Below the pieces are notes generated by a model. That model ran no database searches. It was not told the DNA's origin and saw nothing but the letters and a program-made list of their open reading frames with translations. Of a stretch of 64,000 bases of DNA, positions 36,347 to 48,865 are shown in pieces. How positions within the stretch are numbered: the first letter of the stretch is position 1; each line of letters opens with the position of its first letter. The stretch comes from Ramazzottius varieornatus (taxonomy: Eukaryota > Tardigrada > Eutardigrada > Parachela > Ramazzottiidae), in NCBI GenBank assembly GCA_001949185.1, contig BDGG01000006.1:2374463-2438462 (forward strand), written 5' to 3'. The position numbers and the translations under genes are program-made.

Positions 36347-37802
36347 CCACCGCTTGTTGATTGTGTAAATTTGGACATTTTGTATTTTTTTTCTAGGTGC
36401 TTTTCGTCTATTACGATCTTTTTCTACGACGCTCTAGCCACTCTTTTTCAAACATTGTTCTTCATTCGCTCGACTTTGTGAGCTCATTGAACAATAAAGC
36501 GGTTATTATCCACTTCTGAATTCGAACTCAACCTTACAATGAGGAAGAAGCTGCATAAGTTCTTCAAGAACGTTGCGCGCTCAAAAAACCTCCCTGTGTA
36601 CACCTTACAGGGAGTTTTTAGTCTGTCACGAATCCAGTGGACGAGGAAAGTGAAGGAGCTTTCAGAGCTAGCCAAAACGGTAATGAAAACCGACGCGCCA
36701 GTTGGTCTGGGTGAGGGGGAATTTCTGCTTGCAATGGCTACAGTACAGTGCGCAGACAGATGGCTGGACGGTTGCAGTTCCGTTCAAAGTCATAATGAAG
36801 GGTCGACAAAGAACAAACCACGGAAACCGGCAGCTCGGCAAAGCTCTGGTCGCTCGAGACAAATGTTGACCAGACGGGTCCTCTGCCCAGCAAAACCTTT
36901 GGTACAGAACTATCTAGTGGCTCCGACCAGAGGAAAGGCCGAGCAGAGATGGAAAGCCTTCACGGAGCCCCATTTTTACTACGTCGCGTTCTCTCATGCG
37001 AATAGCAACTGTCTCTTGCATCAAGGAAGAATTCGCAAGTTTGGCAAGGCGCTCAAAATCTAAGTACTGCAGCAACACTGAATCTGGCGGGGATCTGGGT
37101 CGTGGGAGTGGCGGGTGCCACTGTGGATGAGTAGCACGGCTCGTGGTGTTTGCCTGGGTGCGGCTGCCTGAACCAAGTATAGTGGTTCTGGACTGGGGTA
37201 GTGGGCTGTAGCTGATAGTCACAAAACTCTATCGTAACTGAGTACTGCCAAAATGGATATATGTGGTTCGGGTTGCAGCTAACTTAATGAAACTGTTATC
37301 GTGTGGCGGGAGACTGCGACAGTTCGGCGAGTCCGCCCGTCCTGGCTCCCGTGCCGAGTGGAGTAGGGTTGGCGAGTAAACAATTTTCGTCGCCCAGATC
37401 CAGTGGCAGATACTTTTTTCAGTACAGAGTTTGAGATACTCGAAAGCTCGAACAATCTGATCGTCCATTGAAATCTCCGACTTATAAGGGCCTCGAAACG
37501 CTGCACGTCTCCGTTTGGATTCCGTAAGTAACTCAACGGTACTGCACAACTTCCACTCAATGCCGCCGATTATATTCTGTAGCTTGTTTTCCCGCTCGGG
37601 TTGGATCCGGACTCATATTCAGAAAGCAATACAGCCAAGCTCAACACTGCCCAGGCCTGTCATGCACAGCAACAGGAAGTTACACGAAGATTCTGGGTAT
37701 AAATAGGCCGAGTTTTGCCAGAGTATAATGACAGTAAAATTTCATCCGGTGCTAACTGACGCCGTGCAAGTGAGAAACGTCAGTTTGGACGGTCTGCGGA
37801 TC
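36347..37802. other. Post-LINE region, one unsupported ORF
   Basis: A 174-codon plus-strand ORF (36539-37063) begins with a basic stretch and has no recognised domain. It could be LINE-derived or chance. The rest carries only short overlapping frames. Confidence 0.3.
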
Positions 37803-38081
37803 CTAATCATCTCCGACTATTTCATCCTCTAGACCTAGATGAAAGTCTACCGGTTTCGCGGTTATAATTTCCTCGAAACGAACGTTCTTGTTCTGGTCGT
37901 CTCGGGTTCGCAACGTAAGCAGTTCATTAAGCTTACGCAATACTTCCTCATCGGTCAAATTACGATCGGGGAAAAGATGTAAGAATAAAGTTTCGCGGAT
38001 CGATGGACTGCTCTCTAGCAAGACTTGTCTCGATTCCGGGATACCTCCAAGCAGCCCCCTAGAGTATAGACGGATTGTACC
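37803..38081 (-). CDS. Possible 3'-terminal exon, unrecognised protein
   Basis: A 93-codon open frame ends in TAG and reads as ordinary soluble protein (LLGGIPESRQVLLESSP, DRNLTDEEVLRKLNELL, then an acidic C-terminus EDEIVGDD). The frame is blocked upstream by a TGA, so an exon start at about 38081 after TTCAAG is inferred. That acceptor is weak. No family is recognised and no upstream exon could be joined. Confidence 0.35.
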   Translation of the reverse strand, partial: GTIRLYSRGLLGGIPESRQVLLESSPSIRETLFLHLFPDRNLTDEEVLRKLNELLTLRTRDDQNKNVRFEEIITAKPVDFHLGLEDEIVGDD

Positions 38082-40170
38082 CTTGAATCATCCAGAAACT
38101 GCAGTACAAACCTCAGAGCAAGCGTTTTTTTGCCATACACGCACCGACAGTACGTGGTTCGCCCAAGCATCTAGATTACAGCATTCGGTGGCAGTCTAGT
38201 CATCAAAGAAACGATAACCTTGCGCTTCATCCAATTACACACTGTCCCTCGACTTCGCGAGCTACCGAGCGTCTGTCAGCTAATTGTCAGCTTCAGGACC
38301 AAATATTTCTCACCAGGCGCTGCTGTTTTGAAAACAACCTGGAACTTCCCTGGCTGCTCTACGTTATACGCTGCTTTCCTACCTGGAAAGCTCCCTTAGC
38401 ACAGCAAGGATTTGATGGTAGTCGTCGCCTCTGTGCAGCAGAACGTGCCAACAATGGCATGGATGGCTCCCCGTAGTGCCAAGCTTACTTACGCGTTAGT
38501 GCGGATGGCTGGGTATCAGACGCACAGAGAGGATCTCGCTCCCAGTCGCTTAGGCCTTAGTCCACTTTGTTTCATACGCTGGTGCTCTCCATCTGCTCAG
38601 AAAGCGACATGGAAGGCGACGTCAACAGCGGAATAAACCACTGCTGACTTCCGTAAGTTTGCGAGTTCCCGCACTTCCCCTAAGACAGCGTTCCGCGAAC
38701 CTTCCTGTGGGAACAGAGGACTTCGAAAAGCTATTGAACTGGAGCGATATGACGAACAAGCCGGTGCGCGCCTGCGGCTCCATCACCTTGTTTATTATTA
38801 TCTATGTTTTATAGTCTATTAGGAATTGTTTTCCGGAAGTTATCTCTATATCACATCACGTATGTGCTAAAAGGACCTATTTAGAAACCTTTTGGCAGGT
38901 TCATATCAATTTCTTTGTAAAAAACCTGCTCGAGCTCACCTTGTGAAGGAGGATTCGGTGTTGCACCGCTGAAAGGCTTTTCCGAGATCGCAAAGCGATC
39001 TTACGCAACGTAAAAAACATCCGATAATTTTACTGAAACTGCTCACTAAAAACTAACACCTACAGAAATCCATTCTGACATTGTACTTCGGCAAATGAAA
39101 TCCATGCACTGCGTGGTCGTCCAGACATGAGCTACCATGATCGAACATTTGGCAAGAGAAAACGGGCGCAGTGTTCGAAAAGCAAACAGCGGTTTCAGAA
39201 CCTAAGACTGAAATTCAAAATGTAGTTTCGAATTTTGACTGTGTCGTTTGTACGTCGTCCCCAGATGGGGTGTCTGCAGCAATCGTGAACCAGCTAAGTT
39301 AAGTTGACTGGTCAATATACTAAACAGCGTTGAAGACGGACTGTCTAAAGTGTGCCTTTAAGTACAGGTTGATGCAGATAAAGACGGATTTCGAGGTGCT
39401 GCAAAAAAGTCTGCGCTCCTTTGTCTATTGTTAAAATTTGTCTCCGGTTAGTTCAAGCTCTTGAAATCTTGTTTGAAAATCTGGGGCATATCGGTTGATT
39501 GGGAGAAAAGCAAGTTCGGAAAATGCGCAGGCACCCGGAAATCGAGGGTCGGTTTGAAACTGGAATTTGGCTCAGGCAAATCTTCTTTGCCACTATATCA
39601 GGCTTCTAGAAAAAATTCCGCTGATGCGATCTCCCTGAAACCATATCGTGGCATAGAAAGAAAAGAACATCGCTCAAGGTTTCTCTCTGGTGAAAGTTGT
39701 GGTGGTTAAACGATTTGGCGTTGATAATGGAAATTTTTATTTAATCTATTTTATCTACTTCTTTGACATTAAATCAAGAAGACAATAATCTCTACTCAAA
39801 AAAATGAGGAAGCAGCGATACAAAATAACAAACAAGCGTTACATGGACCTACTTTTCTTAACCTCTAAGACATAAAACACTTCGTCCAGACCTTTCATGT
39901 CGTTGACAGTACTGAGAACGGATAACAATTGCCACAAAGAATATCTATTGACACTCGCTGCTTAAAAAACTGAAAAGATCTAGGCTCACCAGTTACTTCT
40001 GCCATCTTTCTTCCAACCGCCTCAAACAACTCTGTTGCACAAGGTCCCCATGGACCAAAAGTCGGCATACTCGATACCTCTCCAACAAAGTAACAGCGTA
40101 ATACTGTTTCGGGACTACAGACGAGGATGTGTCGCAGCTCGGTTTTTTCTTGTGGAGACATTCATGATGT
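38082..40170. other. Intergenic, no supported gene
   Basis: Only short ORFs are present. An AT-rich, repeat-poor stretch around 39.7-39.9 kb precedes the broken GPCR. Confidence 0.35.
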
Positions 40171-41140
40171 TTACTTAGTTGCACAGCAGTAAACTTCCCG
40201 AAACTCCTGACGATGGTCTTTGACGGCCAAAGCGAACAGCAGGGGATCCAACACAGCAATAAGCTGATACAGCACCAGTTGTATGGGATACATGTCAGGA
40301 ATCTCCCAGTTCCAGTACAGTGCGGCCACATAGTACACCTGAGAAGGCCCATAACACACGATAACAGCGAGGGTCATCAGAGTCAAGATAAAAAACGCGC
40401 TGCTGCTCCGTTCCCTCCTTCTCGCACGGCTGCGCTTGACACTGTCAGCCTGCGCTCTGGTACCACTCCTTGGGGTTGCATGAGAGTTTGGTTTTGAATG
40501 CATAAAGAACGAAGCCATAGCTTGTAGCAGACAACGGGATACGCCATGACGACGACCAACAATGGAACCGCATAGTAAGGTGACTGAGTGATCAATGACC
40601 AAGTTCTTTGTTCAGAGGTATTCAACATGCATCCAACAGAATGCAAGGGCTTCCGATACCACATCCATGATAATGCCAGGGAGAAGTCCAGCATGGATGT
40701 ACAGCCACATAACTAGGCAGGTGGATAACGCAAAGCGGAAGGTGTGCTTGGTCCGGTAAGAGCGAGGGAATGTAATGGCCCATAGTCGGTTGATGGTAAT
40801 CAACATATGAGCGTTGCACATGGCTGCTTCGACGACCCAACCTCCCAACCCCGAACCCACCCAACATGTCCACCAAGTGCTGTACGGCCTGTTGATTAGC
40901 TCGAGCGGATATGTGATTAGCGTCCGCAAAATGCTTGCGAACAGAAGATTGAGAATACAAATGGTGAATGGTGTGAGAAGAAACATTTCGAAAGAAAAGA
41001 TTCAGGACAACGCCATTGGTGATGAGGGTGCCCAGAAGGATAAACTACGAAAAGTAAGTAATCCATGTCCACTGGGGCGCAACGCTGACATTGTGATCTG
41101 TCAGACTAGTGGTGTTAGTGGTGGCGTTGATTGATGACAT
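40171..41140 (-). pseudogene. Broken rhodopsin-like GPCR related to the 1005-2430 gene
   Basis: Reading from an ATG at 41140, the N-terminus and TM1 are interrupted by an in-frame TAG. The reading frame then changes after TM1 (near 40985), again in the second extracellular loop (near 40630) and again in the third intracellular loop (near 40510). Pieces match the first GPCR in order: LLTPFTICILNLLFAS (TM2), NRLWAITFP (TM3 end), LYIHAGLLPGIIMD (TM4), then TM5, an Arg/Ser-rich loop, TM6 and VLDPLLFALAV in TM7. No intron is needed where the homologue has one. The ORF 40171-40602 codes for the last part. Sequencing errors could mimic one of these shifts but hardly all. Confidence 0.7.
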
Positions 41141-43938
41141 ATTAACGAAATCAGCCAACGTGACGACGCGAAGTCCGCTGGTCAATCAAAGATAGTAAGC
41201 TCGAGGCAGTGGCTGATGGAGGAAGGTTTCCGCGCACTTTGGTACTGCGTTTAGATATCACCCATTTTACTTACGGGAAAGGAGCACCATGCACGTATAC
41301 CGAGCAGTGAGAAACCCAAGACAAAAGACTCTGCATATTCCAGAGAGACCGCTGAGAAAAAGTAGACCTCAAGAAAGACCTCGCCGATATGCCTCTGGTC
41401 TGCTTTCAGTCGTGGTGCGCGTCTGCTTTTTGGTGGTTTCTAGTTATGGGAAAGTCGAATTCGGTTTTCGTTCGTTCGAAGTCCAGATAGCTTTGTTTAC
41501 GTGGATGACGTTTCTTATTCTCGTGGTGTTTGTTCTATCAGGTTCAGGCGCCTTGTACCATGGAAGTCTTGAAGCAGACAAAGCACCAACAAGCAATGCT
41601 GAATAAGGTCTGCTTCTGTGCACGCACGCACCTTGCTTTGTGGAAGTGCACATGGGCACTTTGACACTGTGGTTCAAGCAGGCGTCTGTTCTCAGTAAGC
41701 AACATGCCACACTGAATGGCTCCTCTTCGTTTTTCGCATCCAGTTTGTGATACCCACGATTCTATTGCTTCAATTGCTGCTGCGCAATACCGCTCAGACG
41801 GGAAATGCTGAATTGTGAGTAGAATATCCAGAAACGATTGAGTATATGGTACAACAGTCTATTGACAGCTACCATAACCGGCGTGTTTTCTTACCTTTCA
41901 TAGATACAACATTAGGCTGATTAACATTGGACAGACCCACCTCCCTCCCAGGCCAAATTCCTGTCATCCACAACGCTTGTCGTTTTCAAATCTATTTAGA
42001 ACTCAAGAAGAGGGATCAGTCTACCTCAGGAAACAAGAAGCAGTTCATTACGCGCAGCAGAAGCTGAGAAAAAATATGCCCGAATTTACGAGTGAAAAAC
42101 CACTATGCCCGAATTATGTCGTTTACCTCGTACGGAAACAAAGCGTGCCGAGTCTGTCGTGTACTAGCAAACTTCGTTACAAAAATGGCCTTTTCGTAGC
42201 CGGATCGTGGTGTTTTCATACTTTGGTTCGCCTCTTCGGGGCTATGCTTGTTGTTTTGCTCGAAAATTATGTTATATTGAATTAAGGCGTCAGCCGTGTT
42301 CGAGCGGAACAGGCGGAACGTTTGGAAGCCGAAAACCGAAGAGAAGGCACGAAAAAACAACTGTTGAAAAATTTGGGAAGAACGCTAATGTGTTGATTAA
42401 CAAGAAAGATAACAAATATACGGTCGTAACGGCAACCTAGATCCTAAGTATCACAAGTTCTCAAGCGCAAACAATGAGAGAAGGCCACAAAACGAATAGC
42501 GAAACCAATGACAAAACATTTGTTTTTTCGGGCATCACACCATTAAACTGTCACATATCTTCGAGCGCGGATATTGCAAAACAAATAGCGAAACAAATAG
42601 CAAAACATTTTGTCTACTCAGGCATCACCCTATTGAATCGTCAGATATCTTCAGGCGCGAATAGTGCAAGACAAATAGCAAAACAAAAGCAAAACAACAG
42701 CAAAACAAATAACAGAGCATTTTGTTTTTTTCACCATTAAACCGTCACATACATATCTATATAAGGAATACATATATTATATAAAACACAATATATTTCA
42801 TAGAAAACATATAGAAAATACGAGAAATATAGATAAACTGATTTGCCCGGGTAAGTGACTTAACATCCGTCTCTCTCGCGGTCAGAAGTACACATTTCTT
42901 TAATTTCGACACGCAACGATATCCGTACCTCCTGATCACTCCTAGCATTACTCCAGAACGTTCGTGGAGGTAATGACACAGACCACGAGGAAAAAACTAC
43001 CGAACAGGCGAAATCAACTGTTTTGCCGGCCGGCAGTTTAGTTGGCTTTCCTGCAGATTGACTGATTTGCCTGAATAAATTAGTTGACATCCCGACAAGG
43101 CAGTTAATTATCAGCATTTCATAACGTTCTCCAAGTGGTCCGACTGAAAGAGTTGGAAAAGGCTCCGAATAGTCTTTGTAGCGAATAGTTCAGAAAAAAT
43201 GTTGCTTCCGCCGTAGCATCACCACTGTAAATAAAAATCAATTTATTTTCGATCGGGAAACCTCCACAAGTGATATCATATCTGCGTAGATTCAAACTGT
43301 TTTTCAAACCGATTTTCAGTGTGATGTTCCGAAAACTGCCGGCTGCGCTGAGAAATAGGAGTGCATTGCCTCTTTTGAAGAGTCAACCAAATTCCCAACT
43401 GTTTTACCCATGCAATTTGGTTGATTCAGTCGTGAACTCATCGACCGGAATTGCCGACCACAGCTGATCCTTGCTCAGAGCGTCCATGTGGCAATCCAAA
43501 GTTGTTGGTTTGTGCAAACTCGTAGTAATATCTGGTCCACCTATCAATTGGGTCAACGGTTACAGACAGCCGTCGCGTACCGTTTCTGGCGACCAGACGA
43601 TGATCGATTCCTATTTGGAATTGATTTTCTATCTCAGCGCTTCTTCGGAATAAATCTACACATGTTCTGAAACTGGAATTTCATTTCTCCATAAATAGTT
43701 TACGACCAGAGTTTAGCTTCATCGCATGATACGTGTGTTAATGTGTATGGAGAAGTGAAGCATCATACAGGGAGACACAACGCTGCGAAACGGAAATGGC
43801 CGAGCAAAGTTGAGGACGGCACATTTCTATGGTACACGTCTGGGAACCCTGATATGTGTCGTCACACAGGTTCGTCACACGGCGCGTTGGGCACCGCTTC
43901 CTCCGAGCGTTGGACATACGCAAAGATATTATCAACGG
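41141..43938. other. Intergenic, AT-rich with a tandem repeat
   Basis: No supported gene. A 105-codon plus-strand ORF (41289-41606) contains one hydrophobic segment but has no other support. A tandem repeat lies at about 42484-42740, and very AT-rich DNA follows to 42860. Confidence 0.35.
42484..42740. repeat. Degenerate tandem repeat, about 90-bp unit
   Basis: Two units (for example 42530-42571 and 42620-42661) share GGCATCAC, the AGATATCTTC-like block and repeated AAACAAATAGC steps. A third partial unit follows at about 42713. This is simple local tandem duplication in AT-rich DNA. Confidence 0.55.
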
Positions 43939-46900
43939 CTATGCAGCAACTTGTGCCTTCCCAGGCCTAGTCGCCACGCATCCCGAGGGGTGTAGATTGC
44001 CTTGCAGCGCATTAGGATCGCGCAACCACCAATCCGCATGTCTAATACGATACCTGCACAGAAAAATTGTCACGAGAGATGACAGTTACAGATTGTAACA
44101 AACAGAACTCATTCAACGCTTGCGAACTTACTGCATCCCCATGTACGTGAAGAGAGATACAACGAGCAGGACTGCTGCTATCGACGACGCAATAGCGACG
44201 TTAGGTACTGTAGAGTCCGCTACAACATGCAAAATTTATTTACCCATAACCGCCCTCGAAAGGCCCGGAATAAAACACAAAAGGCGCCCTTGCCCCGCCG
44301 TCGCGTATTATCGGATAAATCGATGTTTCTGATCATAATTTACAATTGAACCCCACCCCGCAAACCCATAGGGAACGAGCTGTAGCTATCACCTGACCAA
44401 AAACAAACCAAACCTAAACATACCCAAATTGCAGCCCTAGGGCTAACTTTTCAAGGCGAACAATACTGCTTATGACATCAACGAAAAACCACGCTGTCAC
44501 GGGATAAGACCAAAACTATCTGGACAATCAGACCATCAATCCAACAAATTCAACAACTTCAAATCCTGTCTTTGGCTTGTTGTTGCTGCGACTGGACATC
44601 GCGAATTGAATCGTTACTACAAGCAGAAGCTGTGTCTTGTGAAAGACGTAGCGCTGGTCAGTCGAGGGTCCCGTTGTTGCAAAGCTCCCCACAAACAAGC
44701 AAAAGAACCGTCATCATAGCTGGTCAGGATGACGGAGAACCTTAAAGGGAAGAAGGTCGTGAAAGAAAAGCGAAAGGTCTCCTCCCGCAGTCTTCTGCAC
44801 ACGGTGTACAGTACACTCGCTCGAGAGGTGTACACCGCTGTTCGATCTCAGAGTTTCAAAACCCCGTGAACACAAGAGCGTTCACCATAGACATTTTTGA
44901 TTGCTCGTTCACTCACGTAGCGGAAGCACATGATGGAAGACAAACAGTTGCTTTGCATTCGAAATGATTGTTGTGAGCTGTTGACTTCACTTTCTTCGGT
45001 TTTTGTTAAGCTGTACGGTAAATGTTTGACAGGTGCCAGATGGAAACCGAAGAGCGATGTAAACATCGCGAGAGGGTGGACTGTAATTACATTTCAAGTA
45101 TCTTCCTTCAGCCTCCAAAACTTGTGCTACTTTATACGCCACTGAACAAAATACTTCGAAGCTTCTGTCATCTACTCACAGTTGTTGTTTTTCTTAAGAC
45201 GATGCGAGAATTGATTCAATGCACTCGCGGCCGAAATCAATAGCAGTGAAGTGTGGCACAAAATCAATCAGACAAATGGCGGTTTTATCGATATACGCTG
45301 TATCGTTTCCCATCCTACATTGGTTTGCTAGACGCTTTGCCTGGTTGCCTGGCCGCCGTAGTGCGTTACCGCCGTTGCGGCAGGGGAAGGTTGGGGCGCG
45401 GTCGCGGTCGATTTTTTTGCGTCTGTACATGATGTGTCGATGAGTTTTCGGGCTCTCCGACGCACAGAGGAACGTTGTATCGAACTTTGGGTTTCAGTTC
45501 GAGACAACGCGTCGATCTTGCTGCTCATTTCTGTTCTGTTGTGAGGTCAACTGTTTTAAGTATTCGCATGGGTTTGTGCTCATGGGGGAGGTTATGGGTC
45601 AGCTACCCCAGCCTGCTGGGGTTGCTCTTTAGTTTCCACTCCTCGAGCAAGGAAACGGCTGATGTAAGGAGGTAATTATCGGCGGCTCAAATCTACGCTC
45701 AACAGTACTAACCTTGGTGGTCGCACTTCTGCGCTTGATACCCACATAGCGGTTCGTTCGTGGGCAAGGCATTCTGGTTAAACCAGGGTCTCCGTAACTG
45801 AATGCTGAAGTTTCCAGGAGCATCGAAAACTGTGGCGGGCTAAGATGTCAAAAAAAAGATCGAATGAAAGATAAGGCCAGACATATGATAGAGTTTCAAA
45901 ACACCACTACGGACCTCGAAATCATCCGTCTCCGGATTGAAGAACAATAGGGATGGATCTATCACCCTTTCCCCAAATTCGTTAAATTCCACCCAACCGC
46001 TTTTTAGTTGGAACCGACAGTTAGCGATTCGTTGTTTAAGTGCAGAACCGTCTCGCAGCACTTCCATATCACCCGCCACCAATGTCGTTTTAAGCACCTA
46101 TAACGTTAAAAAAATGCTGTTCGTCCGCTTTTTTGAACTGATTCAGGCCAGGTCGTGTTGTGGGCTGGTGTTTCCATCTAAATGCAACCCGGATGTTTCG
46201 CGTAGGCACGGCCATCGGTCTCAAAGCCAAAAACGGAGGCCTCAGGCGCACAGTTGTTGTTTTTCTTGCGCTTTTTAGGTACAGCATACACCCTGATACT
46301 TACACTACCCAAAACCATGATCGCTTCGTAAGTAGGCATAAGTCGCAGAGGGGGCTGCAACAAGAGAACAACGTTAGGGGTAGTGTACCAGGTCAAATGC
46401 TCATGGAAGTCTAACATCCCCGTAAAGCTTAGCGTAATTGTTAATCTTGCTGTTGATAGCTTCGCTCGACACGGAAAAACTTGCCCGGTCAGTATGCGGC
46501 AATGATTAACTGATTCAGAGTTGCTTATCGGTTTTATCGGTAGTATCAAATGGATGCCTATTCTCTGCCGAGATCCGATTTGTTCTGGTTGCTCGGTCAA
46601 CGAAGAAGACTTCAGCTTATTAAACAAGCGATCGATTCACAGCATCGGTTGTTTCATCAGCTTCTTAGATGGACAGAACCTTGATCGCGGGACATAATCT
46701 GGATAAGGGTACAGATTTATCGGGGCACCTAGAACTTACTGTTGTCCATGTTACGTTGTACCGCTCTCGGGAAGCTCTCCTTAGTCGGTCAACAGGCATG
46801 TCTTGCTCGGTCATGTCCTTGGCAGACGGTGGAATATCCTCCAGAACGAGAGCGGCGCGGAATGCGATCCGAGCTGTCTGCAAACATATGACAGCAGACC

Positions 46901-48865
46901 ATATCGCTGTTCATGACTGAACTTACTGAACGGCAATGTCCACTGACCTCATCGTACTTGTCGCCGTATGCCCATGAAGTGTTGCTGTTTTCATCGGGAT
47001 ACTTGTGGAGCAGGAAAACCTGCGGTGTAAACCTTCTTCAGTCTTGTTCGTCTCACTCTTCCAAACCCTCTAATAGGCGATTCTAACACATAACAAGTAC
47101 TTCACTGAAAACAAATTGGTATATTCTGGCGTGTCAAGGCTATCGTACATATTGATGTTCATGCACTTAAGCGTTATTCTTGACGTTTTAATAACTAAAC
47201 TGCTCGGCCCAACCCATACTTGATGAGAAAGATAGCGTAAAACCATTGCCTTCATCAGCAAGTCTTCTGTGAATACCACAAATCATATGGACTGTAGGTG
47301 CTGTAGGTTATATCTACCGTACAGTGTCTGTTACACAATGCGTTCCAACATTCCCTGACCGACCCAAGAGTTGATCGACACTTGTGGCCACAATCCAAAA
47401 ACAGTCCAGCAAACAAATCAATACTTGGATCGGCATGGAGAAAGTGGCACATAGTACGCATTGTGGACTTTCTGTAGCGATAGAGCGCAGTCAAGGTGTG
47501 CTGAGGTGTTAGACTCGAGTAGGCGAAAATGATCTAGTACATAATGCACTGTGTACAAAGCAAGAAAAGTAAACCGTCGAAAATGGGAGGACTCGCCAGC
47601 TGAAGCCTGGCTTCGAATCCACCAATGATAATTATTGTTTGCCAATGTTTCCTGAACGACAAATTTCGCTGGCTCTTTCCATCTGGCTTTATGTACCTTC
47701 CATTCTCGACGGTTAACGGTTTTGCGCAGTGTGGGATAACGTCTGGTTCTCAAACATTAATATATTCTGATCGCAGCATACATACGTAATCTCCATGGGT
47801 GAGGTTGCAGGACGCAGCTATAATCTAAAAACTCACAAGCTGAAAGCATATTACTGTATCATATGGAGAGAGGGAAAAGTTTGTTACCATCACTTGCCGA
47901 AATTGAGCAGCCAGAGTGAGAACCACGACGACTAAACGCAAAGCGAGATATCAAAGGTCGTCACCAGGCATCTGCTCAACGAAAGGTGGCCAGAGTTCGG
48001 TACCTCGACTAGAGACCCTCACTTGCTGACACCAGGAGATACGAGAGTGAGGACTGTCAAGGTCAATGGTCGCCTGCGAGTACTGGAACTTGTCCAACGT
48101 TTTGCTCATCAGCCTAACCACCTCATCCCGAACGTCCAAGCAGAAGGCTGCAGTGTGTTCTGTCGTGATGATGAAAATTGTGCTCCACTTGAAAAAGTGC
48201 AGCACGTCCACCGTTCGGCGGACCAGAGAATCTCTGTTGAACGGTTCTACGCTTATCCAGGTTGGCGTGATGTCTTTCTCATGAATCACTGGGTCATTGT
48301 ATCCACTAAAACAACATAAGTGATGTGGTGAGCCGTACACGTAGAGCTGAAGATTGCAAGCGGAAGCCGTTAACTGGTTGGGGTCTCGATATTTTGCCGT
48401 CATGTACGTACGTACCTGGTAAAGTAGAGAATATTCCAGTTTGCAGCTAATTCGTTCACTTTCCTCCTTTCTTCGCAACCTGTTCCCCAAAAAGACTAAA
48501 CGAGGCTTGTTAATCCAGTGTAGGAGAAGAACTAAGGAAGACGATCGACACCAACCTCCGGCTACTAGGATCGTGGCACTGGGTACAGCCTGACGCTTAT
48601 AGTAATACTCTGATAATCTAGCGGACATATCGGCGTCCACATCCTTACACGACGTCCAACTATTGTTCATAATGAAGGTTTGTTTGAAGTCGACGGCTGG
48701 CTGTAAGTCCTTGTGTAATTCTTGGAGAGCAAACTCGGTCGCCGGGCCGACAACTGAAACGTCATGCAGGCCTTCGTGCTGGGGCATTCCCCAAGTAATG
48801 AACTCTACGTCGATGTTTCCACCCTGAGCTAGTGCCATACCCAGCAGCAACGCCACGTGCCACAT
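43939..48865 (-). CDS. NPR3: Natriuretic peptide receptor C-like protein, 11 exons, 512 aa
   Basis: The gene is complement(join(43939..44053,44132..44219,45713..45839,45915..46097,46304..46354,46740..46877,46948..47019,47786..47824,47894..47931,48004..48305,48480..48865)), 1539 nt in one frame. A signal peptide starts at 48865. The ANF-receptor ligand-binding fold is followed in order: GGWCRSS, WINKPRLVFLG, VLHFFKWSTIFII, SSRVVVVLTLAAQFRQ, IIAASCNLTHGDY, VFLLHKYPDENSN, PTYEAIMVLGS, FGERVIDPSLLFFNPETDDF and LPTNEPLCGYQAQKC. One transmembrane helix (about 453-474) and a 38-residue tail follow. There is no kinase-homology or guanylate cyclase domain, as in vertebrate NPR-C, where the receptor clears peptide or couples to G proteins. 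The exon 1 to exon 2 join was chosen by family spacing because the frame is also open without it. An alternative downstream cyclase isoform cannot be excluded, but I saw none. Confidence 0.85.

Noticed and set aside
36539-37063. 174-codon ORF after the LINE
   Set aside because: Basic start but otherwise random-looking. It shows no gag-like zinc knuckle or RRM of a LINE ORF1, and it lies downstream rather than upstream of ORF2.
42474-42740. 88-codon repetitive ORF
   Set aside because: Its internal repeats are simply the DNA tandem repeat. No initiation or splice context supports translation.
46178-46627. 149-codon minus-strand ORF
   Set aside because: It overlaps one short real exon (46304-46354) of the natriuretic-receptor-like gene. 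The rest is intron.
47418-47753. 111-codon minus-strand ORF
   Set aside because: It lies wholly inside the 766-bp intron between 47785 and 47020. Neighbouring exons join directly in family-consistent order.
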